Shown: one piece after another, positions 12,946 to 20,320 of the stretch | Layout of the letters: every line of letters begins with the position of its first letter | Numbering within the stretch: position 1 is the stretch's first letter | Virus record (IMG/VR): IMGVR_UViG_3300025282_000086 | Span: 1 to 40,543 of that record | DNA: 40,543 nt | Source: a virus | Reading direction: 5' to 3' (one strand) | Position numbers and translations under genes: made by a program | The notes under the pieces: model-generated | Databases searched by the model: none | What the model saw: only the letters and a program-made list of their open reading frames with translations | What the model was told of the DNA's origin: nothing

Positions 12946-13588
12946 TCTCCACCTACCTGCTGAGCATCCTGAATACTTTGATTTTGTAAAGCTTATTAAA
13001 CGAAAATATAAGACAAACAAAACAGTGTTCATTGGGGATATAGTAGACCACCATGCTATCTCGTTTCATAAGAAACACCCTGAGTCTGATTCTGCGATGC
13101 ATGAGTATTGGAATATAGTGGAGACTATTAAAAGATGGAAACGATTGTTTCCTGTGGCAGATGTTATGATTGGAAATCATGACGAGCGGGTTATTAGATT
13201 GAATGCTGATGTCGGTATCCCTACTGTATATCTTAAAAACTATAGAGAGTTATGGGGTACTCCACATTGGAAGTGGGAATATACCACACAGATAGATGGT
13301 GTTAATTATTCTCATGGTACAGGAACTAGTGGTATAGCCCCTGCATTTAATTCTGCAAAACTTACAGGAAATTCTTGGGTTATGGGTCACACCCATAGTG
13401 TTGCTGGTATACAATGGTTGAAGACACCAGTTGGAAACCATATATTTGGTATGAATGTAGGGTGTGGAATAGATGCAGGGCATGTTGTTATGAACTACGC
13501 TAAAAATCATATGAAGAAACCGATTGTTTCTGTAGGTGTAGTTATAGATGGTCATCCGTATTTAGAAGTTTTAGACAAGGAGAATTGA
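12920..13588 (+). CDS. Calcineurin-like metallophosphoesterase, 222 aa
   Basis: This is a phosphoesterase with a two-metal active site. ATG 12920 (AAGG 9 nt upstream) gives MSRVLVIGDLHLP at the N-terminus; an ATG at 12848 would add an out-of-family extension and is rejected. Metal and catalytic motifs occur in order: GDLH (D9, H11), GD (D40), GNHDER (N86-H87-D88), SHG (H132) and GHTH (H157, H159). Phage enzymes of this kind are annotated as Ser/Thr phosphatases or as nucleases; the substrate here is unknown. It sits between RNAP2 and SSB, so a role in nucleic-acid metabolism or host signalling is possible. Confidence 0.9.
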   Translation: MSRVLVIGDLHLPAEHPEYFDFVKLIKRKYKTNKTVFIGDIVDHHAISFHKKHPESDSAMHEYWNIVETIKRWKRLFPVADVMIGNHDERVIRLNADVGIPTVYLKNYRELWGTPHWKWEYTTQIDGVNYSHGTGTSGIAPAFNSAKLTGNSWVMGHTHSVAGIQWLKTPVGNHIFGMNVGCGIDAGHVVMNYAKNHMKKPIVSVGVVIDGHPYLEVLDKEN

Positions 13589-13589
13589 A

Positions 13590-13820
13590 TTGTCGGAGGA
13601 TACAATGGTTATGAATGAAGATAAAAAGGATACCCCCGATCAGGGGCCGTCACTACCGCCCGGAATTAAAACGGAGGCTGTGCTATCATTTCTTGGTAAC
13701 ATCAGTCGTGCGTTGAATGAACTGGCAGACGGAATTAACCAGACGATTACTAATATTGTAACTGAAGGTACTAAAATGGAAGCTACTGAAGAAGGAGAAG
13801 CTAACGATGAAGCGCGGTAA
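13590..13820 (+). CDS. Hypothetical protein, 76 aa (start uncertain)
   Basis: TTG 13590 has AAGGAG 7 nt upstream and is taken as the start; ATG 13605 with GGAGG 5 nt upstream is a close alternative, giving 71 aa. The N-terminus is polar and Pro-rich. It is followed by one amphipathic to hydrophobic helix (AVLSFLGNISRALNELADGI) and an acidic tail (EEGEANDEA). The family is unknown. It overlaps the SSB start by 14 nt, and its last codons contain the SSB ribosome-binding site. Confidence 0.55.
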   Translation: MSEDTMVMNEDKKDTPDQGPSLPPGIKTEAVLSFLGNISRALNELADGINQTITNIVTEGTKMEATEEGEANDEAR

Positions 13821-14325
13821 TTCTTTTGTGACTGAGGATCTTGAGGTTCGTTGGTCACACCTACACAAGCCGGATAGCAAGTTTGGTCTTGACTCGGCTA
13901 ATCACAACATCACTGTAATTCTTGATGACGAAACCATGCAGTACATGGATGATGTCGCCAAGGAATTGGGATGCACTAAAATTAATAGTCTTAAAACTGA
14001 GGATGATGGGATTAGTACACTCAAGTCAAAGACTAAGATCTTTGTTAGAAAGGAAGTCCATGCATTTCCGTGCGTTGATGCGTCAGCAAAGCCTACGACG
14101 GCTACTCCTTATGGTGGTGATAGGGTTAAGCTTAGGCTTACTCCTGTCGTCATTGAGCGTGATAATTCTCTGAGCATGTTCCTTAATGGTGTTCAGATTA
14201 TTGAGAAGGCAGAACGAGACTTTACTGGTGGCTTTGAAGCTACAGATGGTTTCGATGGTTCTGAGCATAAGGCCGAAACTATTGTAAACACTGACGCTGG
14301 AGATACTGAGGATCTCCCGTTCTGA
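13807..14325 (+). CDS. Single-stranded DNA-binding protein (T7 gp2.5-like), 172 aa
   Basis: It coats single-stranded DNA and coordinates replication. AAGGAG precedes ATG 13807. The protein is an all-beta OB-fold type (core WSHLHKPDSKFG; HNITVILDD; KLRLTPVVIERDN). It has the hallmark acidic C-terminus ending in aromatic Phe (AGDTEDLPF), which in T7 gp2.5 contacts polymerase and helicase. T7 gp2.5 is longer (232 aa). It lies just upstream of RusA and the replication genes, as expected. Confidence 0.85.
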   Translation: MKRGNSFVTEDLEVRWSHLHKPDSKFGLDSANHNITVILDDETMQYMDDVAKELGCTKINSLKTEDDGISTLKSKTKIFVRKEVHAFPCVDASAKPTTATPYGGDRVKLRLTPVVIERDNSLSMFLNGVQIIEKAERDFTGGFEATDGFDGSEHKAETIVNTDAGDTEDLPF

Positions 14326-14338
14326 TAGGAGTCTAGCT

Positions 14339-14716
14339 GTGCCAGAGTGGAGATTTAATATTAATCCCATAGCAGCCAGTAGACCCCGTGTTTCTAGGTA
14401 TGGTGCATACTTTACTGGACCATATAAGAAATTCAGGGCGGAGTGTGCAGAAGAAGTGTATGAAGTTCTAGGTACGGATTTCGAGCTTATCGAAGGTCCA
14501 ATTATTGTAGACTTGGAGTTGTTTATTACTCGACCTAAGAAAACTAAACTAGAATATCCAAAGGCAGACGTAGATAATTTTGCTAAGGCTGTCTTGGATG
14601 TTCTGAATAAGAAACTTTGGGTTGATGATTCTCAAATTCATAAGTTATACATTACTAAACAATGGGCCGAAGCTGGTGAACCCGGCTACTTCCTTATTGG
14701 AGTTGATAAGTTGTAG
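14339..14716 (+). CDS. rusA: RusA-like Holliday junction resolvase, 125 aa
   Basis: It cleaves Holliday junctions and branched replication intermediates. The start is GTG 14339, 7 nt after AGGAG. The diagnostic block PKADVDNFAKAVLDVLNK with LWVDDSQI matches RusA: metal-binding D77 and D79, K83, and D96/D97. The N-terminus (ASRPRVSRYGAYF) matches the family's basic loop. The length is typical (about 120 aa). T7 uses a different resolvase (gp3) at the equivalent position, so RusA here is a functional replacement that debranches concatemers before packaging. Confidence 0.93.
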   Translation: MPEWRFNINPIAASRPRVSRYGAYFTGPYKKFRAECAEEVYEVLGTDFELIEGPIIVDLELFITRPKKTKLEYPKADVDNFAKAVLDVLNKKLWVDDSQIHKLYITKQWAEAGEPGYFLIGVDKL

Positions 14717-14723
14717 GGGATGG

Positions 14724-14760
14724 GGGTTGGCTTCGTCCTGTGATAATGGCAAGCCAACCC
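14724..14760 (+). terminator. Hairpin terminator or processing site before the tRNAs
   Basis: GGGTTGGCTT (14724-14733) pairs perfectly with AAGCCAACCC (14751-14760) across a 17-nt loop, starting just after the RusA stop. TCGTCTTCTC follows, which is pyrimidine-rich but not a clean T-run. It may end RusA transcription or mark the 5' side of the tRNA transcript for processing. Confidence 0.5.
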
Positions 14761-14773
14761 TCGTCTTCTCATT

Positions 14774-14846
14774 GCCCTCGTAGCCCAACGGCAGAGGCAA
14801 TGGACTTAAAATCCATACAGTGTGGGTTCGAATCCCACCGAGGGTA
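14774..14846 (+). tRNA. tRNA-Leu (anticodon UAA) with a short variable loop
   Basis: A 73-nt cloverleaf is seen. The acceptor is 14774-14780/14839-14845 with a G-U first pair. The anticodon arm is ATGGA-CTTAAAA-TCCAT, the T-arm is GTGGG-TTCGAAT-CCCAC, and the discriminator is A. The variable region is only 5 nt (ACAGT), whereas bacterial leucine tRNAs normally have a long variable arm. The D-stem is short (GCC/GGC). It would decode UUA, a common codon in the A+T-rich late genes. Confidence 0.85.
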
Positions 14847-14853
14847 CTATATA

Positions 14854-14923
14854 CCCCGGCCTTCACCGGATGGCGCAGGCTACCTAACCCTCCTGTCGGC
14901 AATGAGGAAAGCCGTGGCCGGGT
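14854..14923 (+). other. Unexplained tRNA-sized structured element
   Basis: CCCGGCC (14855-14861) pairs perfectly with GGCCGGG (14916-14922), closing a 54-nt interior. Inside, GGC/GCC (14878-14880/14911-14913) and CCTC/GAGG (14889-14892/14904-14907) can stack. It lies between two tRNAs and has a tRNA-like size, but it has no T-loop or normal anticodon arm. It could be a decayed tRNA or a small structured RNA or ribozyme. Confidence 0.4.
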
Positions 14924-14937
14924 AAAGAGACCTCTAC

Positions 14938-15010
14938 GGGCCAGTAGCTCAGCGGTCAGAGCAAACGGCTCATAATCGTTCGGTCCCCGGTTCGAATCCG
15001 GGCTGGCCCA
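14938..15010 (+). tRNA. tRNA with anticodon CAU (elongator Met or Ile2)
   Basis: A 73-nt cloverleaf is seen. The perfect acceptor is 14938-14944/15003-15009, and the D-arm is GCTC/GAGC. The anticodon arm is AACGG-CTCATAA-TCGTT with one G-U pair, and the T-arm is CCCGG-TTCGAAT-CCGGG. The discriminator is A. A fully paired 1-72 position and the lack of GGG/CCC pairs in the anticodon stem exclude an initiator. Without the lysidine identity set I cannot separate Met from Ile(CAU). Confidence 0.93.
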
Positions 15011-15025
15011 TTTAGGAGAAATACT

Positions 15026-15250
15026 ATGGACAGACAAAAGTTTCGTGATCGTATGGATTTCAAGAATGGTTGGGGACTATCTCTTGTCAGCGGACCCGGT
15101 ACAAATTCTAATGAGGGTACGTTTGAGGTTGCTGTTCTAGATCCTAAAGGAAATATAAATTTCGACTATACTGATGGGGAAGTATTATCGTATCAAAGTA
15201 TTGCGGATATTGAGAATATTGCTAAGGTAATAAGTGGAATTAGAAACTAA
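15026..15250 (+). CDS. Hypothetical protein, 74 aa
   Basis: ATG 15026 follows TAGGAG by 9 nt and starts 15 nt after the CAU tRNA. The sequence has a beta-rich pattern (WGLSLVSGPGTN; TFEVAVLDPKGNINFDY) and ends in a short helix (ADIENIAKVISGI). The fold would be small and soluble; no family is recognised. It overlaps the ParB-like gene by 17 nt if that gene starts at GTG. Confidence 0.65.
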   Translation: MDRQKFRDRMDFKNGWGLSLVSGPGTNSNEGTFEVAVLDPKGNINFDYTDGEVLSYQSIADIENIAKVISGIRN

Positions 15251-15689
15251 TATGACAACCCTAAGCAGTCAGTATACGTCGTATGGAAACATGGAAGTAG
15301 TTGAGGTGGAGTTGGATGGCTTAAGATGTATGGTTGAACCCCCTGAACAACAAGATTTCTATGACAAACTAAAAATAGAGATATCTAATGATGGTTATAT
15401 GCTAGATCCTATACTAATAGTACCTTTCTCTAAAGAAAGACTTGACCATATGATCTCTAATAGTCTTTTCAGAGGTCTTAAAGGTATCTTAAAAGAGAAT
15501 CCCCCGGATTGGGATAATCTTTCTGAGGTTATGGTAGTAATGAAGGGTAACAATAGAGTGTTAATTGCAAAGGAACTAGGTCACGATAAAATTGATGCTG
15601 TTATTATGAAGACTGATGATGTTGTTGGGGTGGGTAGGGTTATGAAAAAATCGAAGACTAATTCGGAGATACGAGATGAAAGATTATGA
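15234..15689 (+). CDS. ParB/Srx-like domain protein, 151 aa
   Basis: GTG 15234 has AAGG 6 nt upstream; ATG 15252 is an alternative (145 aa). The central part contains YMLDPILIVPFSKERLDHMI, and the C-terminal part MVVMKGNNRVLIAKELGHDK followed by IDAVIMK. This is the pattern of the ParB N-terminal/sulfiredoxin-like domain (V-x-x-G-N-x-R-x-x-A-x-x-L-G). In phages such domains occur in ParB-like nucleases or nucleotide-binding regulators. The catalytic function is unproven here. It overlaps the primase-helicase start by 14 nt. Confidence 0.65.
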   Translation: MELETNMTTLSSQYTSYGNMEVVEVELDGLRCMVEPPEQQDFYDKLKIEISNDGYMLDPILIVPFSKERLDHMISNSLFRGLKGILKENPPDWDNLSEVMVVMKGNNRVLIAKELGHDKIDAVIMKTDDVVGVGRVMKKSKTNSEIRDERL

Positions 15690-17421
15690 AGACAAAGGAA
15701 CGGTGGTTAACCGAGACAGATGCCCCCAATGTGCAGTAAAGGGGCTAGATACTTCCAGTGATAACTTAGCTGTCTATGATGATGGTCACAGTTATTGCTT
15801 TAGTTGTGGCTTCTACGTAAAGGGAGATAATACCACAAAGATGACAAATGTAATTGAAGGAACGTCCGCTAATTTTATTCAGGGTGATTGTATTGCCCTC
15901 AAGTCCCGTGGAATTACAGCGGAGATTGCTAAAAAGTATGGCTACCAAGTAGCCGAGGTTAACGGGCAAAGAAAAGAGATTGCTCCCTTCTTTAATGATG
16001 GGATCATGATAGCTCAGCATGTACGTGGAGCTAATAAATCCTTTAGGTGGATTGGTAATAGTTATAAGCCAACCATGTGGGGCCAACATCTTTGGAGAAA
16101 CGGTGGCAAGAGAGTCATCATTACTGAGGGTGAGTATGATTGTATGACTTGTAACCAAGCACTAGGAGGACGATGGCCTGTTGTGTCATTACCTAATGGT
16201 GCGGCTGGAGCAGGTAAGGCTGTGAAAGATAATCTTGAGTGGTTAGTTTCCTATCAAGAAATAGTCTTGGCGTTTGATCAGGATGAAGCTGGACAAAAGG
16301 CTATGAATGAGGTTGCGGAACTTCTGCCTCCGGGTAAGTGTAAGATTGCTAGTATTCCCGGCAAGGATGCTAATGAGTGTCTTGTTAATGGACAAGGTAG
16401 TGAGTTAGTATCCGCTCTTTGGGAAGCACAGAGCTATTCTCCCGATGAGATCATTCATGTTTCTAAGATAGCAGATCAATCTGATTTCTCAAAGACTAGG
16501 GTATATCCCTTCCCATTCACTAGGCTGACAGAGTTTCTCATTGGTCAAAGATCAGGAGAGGTTACACTGTGGGCTTCAGGTACTGGCTCTGGTAAGTCTA
16601 CAATCTTAAGAGAAGTTATGCACCATCATCTTGAGGAAGACCGTAGTGTTGGTGCTATTATGTTAGAGGAAGCACCACAGGAAACTATGGATGATATGAT
16701 TTCTCTAATGATTAATAAACCTGTTCGTGCTATTAAGGCTGTTAGGCTTATGAACGAACTTAGGGATAAGATGGGAAAGCCGCCAATTCATATGGATATT
16801 ATTGATGAGCTTTCGGATGAGGAGTATGCTGAAGCAAGAAGTAAGCTTAATGAAACATCCTTCTACATCTATGATCATCTTGGTAATAATGCACTGAAGA
16901 ATCTATGCGCTCGCATGGAATACATGGCTGTATCCCTTAAGGTTGATGTCATTGTGTTAGATCATATCACGGCTGCTGCTACTGGTTTAATGAATGCTGC
17001 CACTGATTTCGATGGTGGTAACTCAGAGCGACTCTTGATTGATAACATCATGAAGGAACTGAGGTCGTTGGTTTCTCGTACTGGAGTACGCATTGATGTT
17101 GTGTCTCAGTTACGTAAGACTAATAAAGCTTATGAAGAGGGTGATCGTATTACCTTGCAGGATTTACGAGGCTCAGGAAGCCTAGCTTCTGTACCTAATG
17201 TTGTTGTTGGTTTGGAAAGAGATCGTCAGAACCCTGATGAGAACATAGCCAATACTACCATAGTTCGGGTACTAAAGAATAGACTTACTGGCCGTGCTGG
17301 TATTGCTAGTACACTCTTTTACGATAGAAAGACTGGTCGTTTGGAAGAGATTGATCATGCTATTGATGATACCGGCCAAACTTTATTTCAACCAATAGAA
17401 GCAGGGGATAACAATGGCTGA
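15676..17421 (+). CDS. T7 gp4-like DNA primase-helicase, 581 aa
   Basis: It unwinds the replication fork and synthesises primers. The order follows T7 gp4: an N-terminal zinc-binding domain (C16, C19, C41, C44 in CPQC and CFSC), then a TOPRIM primase core (VIITEGEYDCMT near residue 150; VLAFDQDEAGQKAM near 200). A linker and the RecA-like DnaB-type helicase follow, with Walker A SGTGSGKST (K307), MLEEAPQETM, VIVLDHI (Walker B) and the SQLRKTNKAYE/DLRGSGSLA arginine-finger region. Its length matches T7 gp4A (566 aa). The start is ATG 15676, 8 nt after GGAG. It stands directly upstream of DNA polymerase and one small gene. Confidence 0.96.
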   Translation: MKDYEDKGTVVNRDRCPQCAVKGLDTSSDNLAVYDDGHSYCFSCGFYVKGDNTTKMTNVIEGTSANFIQGDCIALKSRGITAEIAKKYGYQVAEVNGQRKEIAPFFNDGIMIAQHVRGANKSFRWIGNSYKPTMWGQHLWRNGGKRVIITEGEYDCMTCNQALGGRWPVVSLPNGAAGAGKAVKDNLEWLVSYQEIVLAFDQDEAGQKAMNEVAELLPPGKCKIASIPGKDANECLVNGQGSELVSALWEAQSYSPDEIIHVSKIADQSDFSKTRVYPFPFTRLTEFLIGQRSGEVTLWASGTGSGKSTILREVMHHHLEEDRSVGAIMLEEAPQETMDDMISLMINKPVRAIKAVRLMNELRDKMGKPPIHMDIIDELSDEEYAEARSKLNETSFYIYDHLGNNALKNLCARMEYMAVSLKVDVIVLDHITAAATGLMNAATDFDGGNSERLLIDNIMKELRSLVSRTGVRIDVVSQLRKTNKAYEEGDRITLQDLRGSGSLASVPNVVVGLERDRQNPDENIANTTIVRVLKNRLTGRAGIASTLFYDRKTGRLEEIDHAIDDTGQTLFQPIEAGDNNG

Positions 17422-17725
17422 AGAACAAACACCTAAGATGGAACTGATAGACCATGAGAGTACGGTTAATCTAACACAGGATGTTACTATATTACCTGAC
17501 GGGGATCATCAAATCTCTATGGCAATCGGGGAAGATTCTTTTAAAGTACCAGTCAATGTAGACAGGTCTTTAGATAAGATTAAAATCTCATACGAGCATG
17601 ATAATCACCACTATATTTATGTATTACATAGTGATGGACGAAGTTATTCTCATGTTAGGTTTATGGGAAATGAAGCTGAGTCCCCTCATGAATGGGAACG
17701 AAAAGGAAGCTGGCGTTACTTTTAG
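17414..17725 (+). CDS. Hypothetical protein between helicase and polymerase, 103 aa
   Basis: ATG 17414 overlaps the helicase stop by 8 nt (AGGGG upstream). It is acidic and beta-rich: after a polar N-terminus come IDHESTVNLTQDVTILPDGD, FKVPVNVD and HHYIYVLHSDGRSYSHV. It has no cysteines or membrane segments. No family is recognised. Its position inside the replication operon suggests a replisome accessory or modulator, which is only contextual inference. It ends 9 nt before the polymerase. Confidence 0.65.
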   Translation: MAEEQTPKMELIDHESTVNLTQDVTILPDGDHQISMAIGEDSFKVPVNVDRSLDKIKISYEHDNHHYIYVLHSDGRSYSHVRFMGNEAESPHEWERKGSWRYF

Positions 17726-17734
17726 GAGATCCTT

Positions 17735-19447
17735 ATGAACCGGATCGTATTTGATATTGAAGCAAATGGTTTAACAGAAGTTGTATTGAACTCTAAAGGT
17801 CAGGTGTTTAAAGAAGCGGATACCGTATACTGTATGGTAACGAAGAACCTAGACACTGGTGAGTATAAAGAATATGGACCTTGTGAGATAGAAGAGGGGG
17901 TAGAGGAGCTAAGGAATGCTGATGTTATTATAGGTCATAACATTCTGATGTATGACATTCCTCTATTGGAGCGTATCTACGGACCTATCCTAAGTTCTTT
18001 GACAAGAGCATTAGACACTCTTATTATTAGTAAGTTAATGTTTCCAGATAAATCTCAACACCCTCTAACGGGTAACTCACTAGATTGTTGGGGAACATAT
18101 CTTAACTACCCTAAGTTAGAATATGATGGTGGGTGGGCAGCATTCAACGAGAAAATGATAGGCTATTGTCGAGGGGATGTGTCCCTCAATCATAAGATCT
18201 ATAAGTATCAATTAGATTTTATTAAGGCTAACATAAAGATTGTTAGGTTTGAACATATCATTACTGAGATCATCGCTAATCAAACGGCTAATGGTTTTAA
18301 CTTTGACTTACCAAAGGGTAAGGAGTTGTTAACCAAGCTAGAGAAGAGATCAGAGGATATACGAGAAGACCTAAAAGACATCTTTCCTCCTGTTGTTCAA
18401 ACACGATTCTCAGATAAGACTGGTAAGAGATTAAAGGATAAGATAACTATCTTCAACCCCGGCTCTAGAAAGCAAATAGCTGAGAGACTGAAGGAAAAGT
18501 ATGGATGGAAAGCACCTCAAACCGAAAAGGGAAACCCGAAGGTAGATGAGGCTGTACTCAAGAAGTTAAAATATCCTGAGGCTAAGAAACTGGTTGAATA
18601 CTTTAACATTATTAAGCTAATGGGGCAGGTAACTGATTGGGTTACTCGTGCATCTAATTCAAGAGATGGTCGTATACATGGTTCTATTAATCCACAAGGT
18701 ACTGTGACAGGTCGCATGACCGCAAGCCAACCTAATCTCCAACAAGTAAGTAGCGATAAACGAGCAAGAGCTTTGTTCATACCTAAAGATGGTTGGGTTC
18801 AAGTTGGTATTGATGCACAGGGATTGGAAGCTAGAATGTTAGCTAGTAGAATGTATCCTTATGATCGTGGTAACTACGGAAAAATTATTATAGAAAAGGA
18901 TATTCATGATGAGAATCAGAGGCTTGCTGGATTGCCCTCCAGAAATGCGGCAAAAACTTTCTTCTATGGTTTTATATATGGGGCTGGTGATGCTAAGATT
19001 GGAAAGATCGTGGGACAAACCGCTGCGGTCGGAAAGAATCTTAAGGCACAATTCCTGCAAAAGTTGCCAGCTTTAAAGAAAGTAATTCAGAATTGTAAGT
19101 TTCAGGTGAGTAAATCTGGTACAATACAGTTGCTAGATGGCCGCGAAGTTCCATGTCGTTCGGTACATGCTGCACTCAATGTCCAGCTACAGGGTGACGG
19201 AGCTATTATAATGAAACTTGCTCAATGTATATTAGACAGGAAGATTAAGCGAGCAGGTTTGGAGGGTGCAGCTAGATTTATAGCTACTGTACATGATGAA
19301 TGGCAACTTGAGGCTAAGAAAGATGTAGCAGATAATATAGGTAAGATGGGGTGTGATAGTATAAGAGAAGCAGGAGAGCGACTCGATTGTAAAATTGAAT
19401 TAGATGGTAATTATATTGTTGGAAGGAATTGGGCAGAATGTCATTAA
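17735..19447 (+). CDS. Family A DNA polymerase with 3'-5' exonuclease (T7 gp5-like), 570 aa
   Basis: This is the replicative polymerase. Exonuclease motifs are intact: FDIEANG (D7, E9), GHNILMYDIPLL and YCRGDVSLNHK. Polymerase motif A is VGIDAQGLEARM (D360), motif B RNAAKTFFYGFIYGAG and motif C VHDEWQLE (D521, E522). The C-terminus NWAECH matches T7 (NWAICH). It is about 130 aa shorter than T7 gp5. The region holding the thioredoxin-binding insertion in T7, between FPPV and the FNPxS block, is reduced to a short linker here. Host thioredoxin is therefore probably not its processivity factor. TAGGAG precedes ATG 17735. Confidence 0.97.
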   Translation: MNRIVFDIEANGLTEVVLNSKGQVFKEADTVYCMVTKNLDTGEYKEYGPCEIEEGVEELRNADVIIGHNILMYDIPLLERIYGPILSSLTRALDTLIISKLMFPDKSQHPLTGNSLDCWGTYLNYPKLEYDGGWAAFNEKMIGYCRGDVSLNHKIYKYQLDFIKANIKIVRFEHIITEIIANQTANGFNFDLPKGKELLTKLEKRSEDIREDLKDIFPPVVQTRFSDKTGKRLKDKITIFNPGSRKQIAERLKEKYGWKAPQTEKGNPKVDEAVLKKLKYPEAKKLVEYFNIIKLMGQVTDWVTRASNSRDGRIHGSINPQGTVTGRMTASQPNLQQVSSDKRARALFIPKDGWVQVGIDAQGLEARMLASRMYPYDRGNYGKIIIEKDIHDENQRLAGLPSRNAAKTFFYGFIYGAGDAKIGKIVGQTAAVGKNLKAQFLQKLPALKKVIQNCKFQVSKSGTIQLLDGREVPCRSVHAALNVQLQGDGAIIMKLAQCILDRKIKRAGLEGAARFIATVHDEWQLEAKKDVADNIGKMGCDSIREAGERLDCKIELDGNYIVGRNWAECH

Positions 19448-19791
19448 TAGATATACCACATAAAGAGTACAGTAAAATTAAAGTTTATATAGCTGGTCCA
19501 ATGCGAGGACGGAAGAACCTCAATCATGAGGCTTTTGATAGAGCAGAGAAGCGTTTAATTAGAAAGATGGTTTGGGATCCTGTTAATCCAGCAGAAATGG
19601 ATAGAATTTACGGGATAGATCCATCTAAAGATATGACTAAAGAAGAATTAAAAGAAGCCTTGAAACGGGATGTAGAAGCATTGTTTGAGGTCCATAGTAT
19701 CTATATGTTAAAAGGCTGGGAGGAAAGCTTAGGGGCTAGAATGGAACATGCTTTGGCTGTTGCACTAGGCTTGTCAATTTTCTATGAATAG
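19438..19791 (+). CDS. DUF4406-like (nucleoside deoxyribosyltransferase-like) protein, 117 aa
   Basis: The block KVYIAGPMRGRKNLNHEAF followed by VNPAEMD, RDVEALFEVHSIYMLKGWE and SLGARMEHALAVALG is diagnostic of the DUF4406 / nucleoside 2-deoxyribosyltransferase-like fold. That fold binds nucleotide or nucleoside sugars. ATG 19438 has AAGGA 10 nt upstream and overlaps the polymerase stop; the TTG at 19429 is too close to the ribosome-binding site. The substrate is unknown. Its position next to nucleotide-metabolism genes suggests a role in nucleotide salvage or editing. Confidence 0.85.
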   Translation: MSLIDIPHKEYSKIKVYIAGPMRGRKNLNHEAFDRAEKRLIRKMVWDPVNPAEMDRIYGIDPSKDMTKEELKEALKRDVEALFEVHSIYMLKGWEESLGARMEHALAVALGLSIFYE

Positions 19792-20320
19792 ATTCCATGT
19801 TTCTGTTGGTTTCTTTCATTGGACTAATCCAGCTTTAAGACCAAAAGAACTTAAAGAGAAAGAATTGAATATTGGACAATGGATATTCAAGTTTTTCTCT
19901 AGTATACCCTATACTCATTGTGATATTAGAATTTATTGTAAGGGTTTAGATCTCACTTTATTGTGTACTGAGAATAGACAAGCCGCCTTTTATCCTACAG
20001 ATGCTGTTTACAGTTACTTTGGTAAGGCGGATATCATGATTGAATTGGGAGAGTTTGAGTTTGATGTTAGCAAGATTGATAAGTTTTTATTTCCATCTTA
20101 CGTTGGAACAAGATGGCGATTAAGTTTATGGTATTTCATTACCAGATTTTTATTTGTAAGAAAAACAAAAACTTGTACAACTGCGGTGTGTCACATATTA
20201 CAAGACATAGGATTACCTGTGGGTAATTTTGCGATACCCGCAAACTTATACAAGGAGATACAAAATGCACCTAATTTTAATAGGAGGAAAGGCTGGCGTT
20301 GGAAAGACTACTTTGGCTAA
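19784..20320 (+). CDS. Possible permuted NlpC/P60 papain-like protein, 178 aa
   Basis: ATG 19784 overlaps the previous stop by 8 nt. The sequence contains YTHCDIRIYC near residue 45 (H45, D47) and, after a Trp/Phe-rich stretch, TKTCTTAVCHIL (C131, C136) followed by GLPVGNFAIPANLY. A His-x-Asp early and a Cys starting a helix late is the order seen in circularly permuted NlpC/P60 (YiiX-like) hydrolases or amidases. A cell-wall or lipid-amide hydrolase is therefore possible, perhaps the lysis enzyme. The assignment is from motif order only. It overlaps the kinase start by 56 nt. Confidence 0.5.
   Translation: MNRFHVSVGFFHWTNPALRPKELKEKELNIGQWIFKFFSSIPYTHCDIRIYCKGLDLTLLCTENRQAAFYPTDAVYSYFGKADIMIELGEFEFDVSKIDKFLFPSYVGTRWRLSLWYFITRFLFVRKTKTCTTAVCHILQDIGLPVGNFAIPANLYKEIQNAPNFNRRKGWRWKDYFG

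Noticed and set aside
14645-15037. Minus-strand open frame across the tRNA cluster
   Set aside because: Its sense comes from antisense reading of tRNA genes, a familiar artefact; tRNA calls are much stronger.
18306-18318. Family A promoter copy inside the DNA polymerase gene
   Set aside because: Only TTACCAAAGGG is shared; the conserved CTAGTTC upstream part is missing, and it encodes ordinary polymerase residues.
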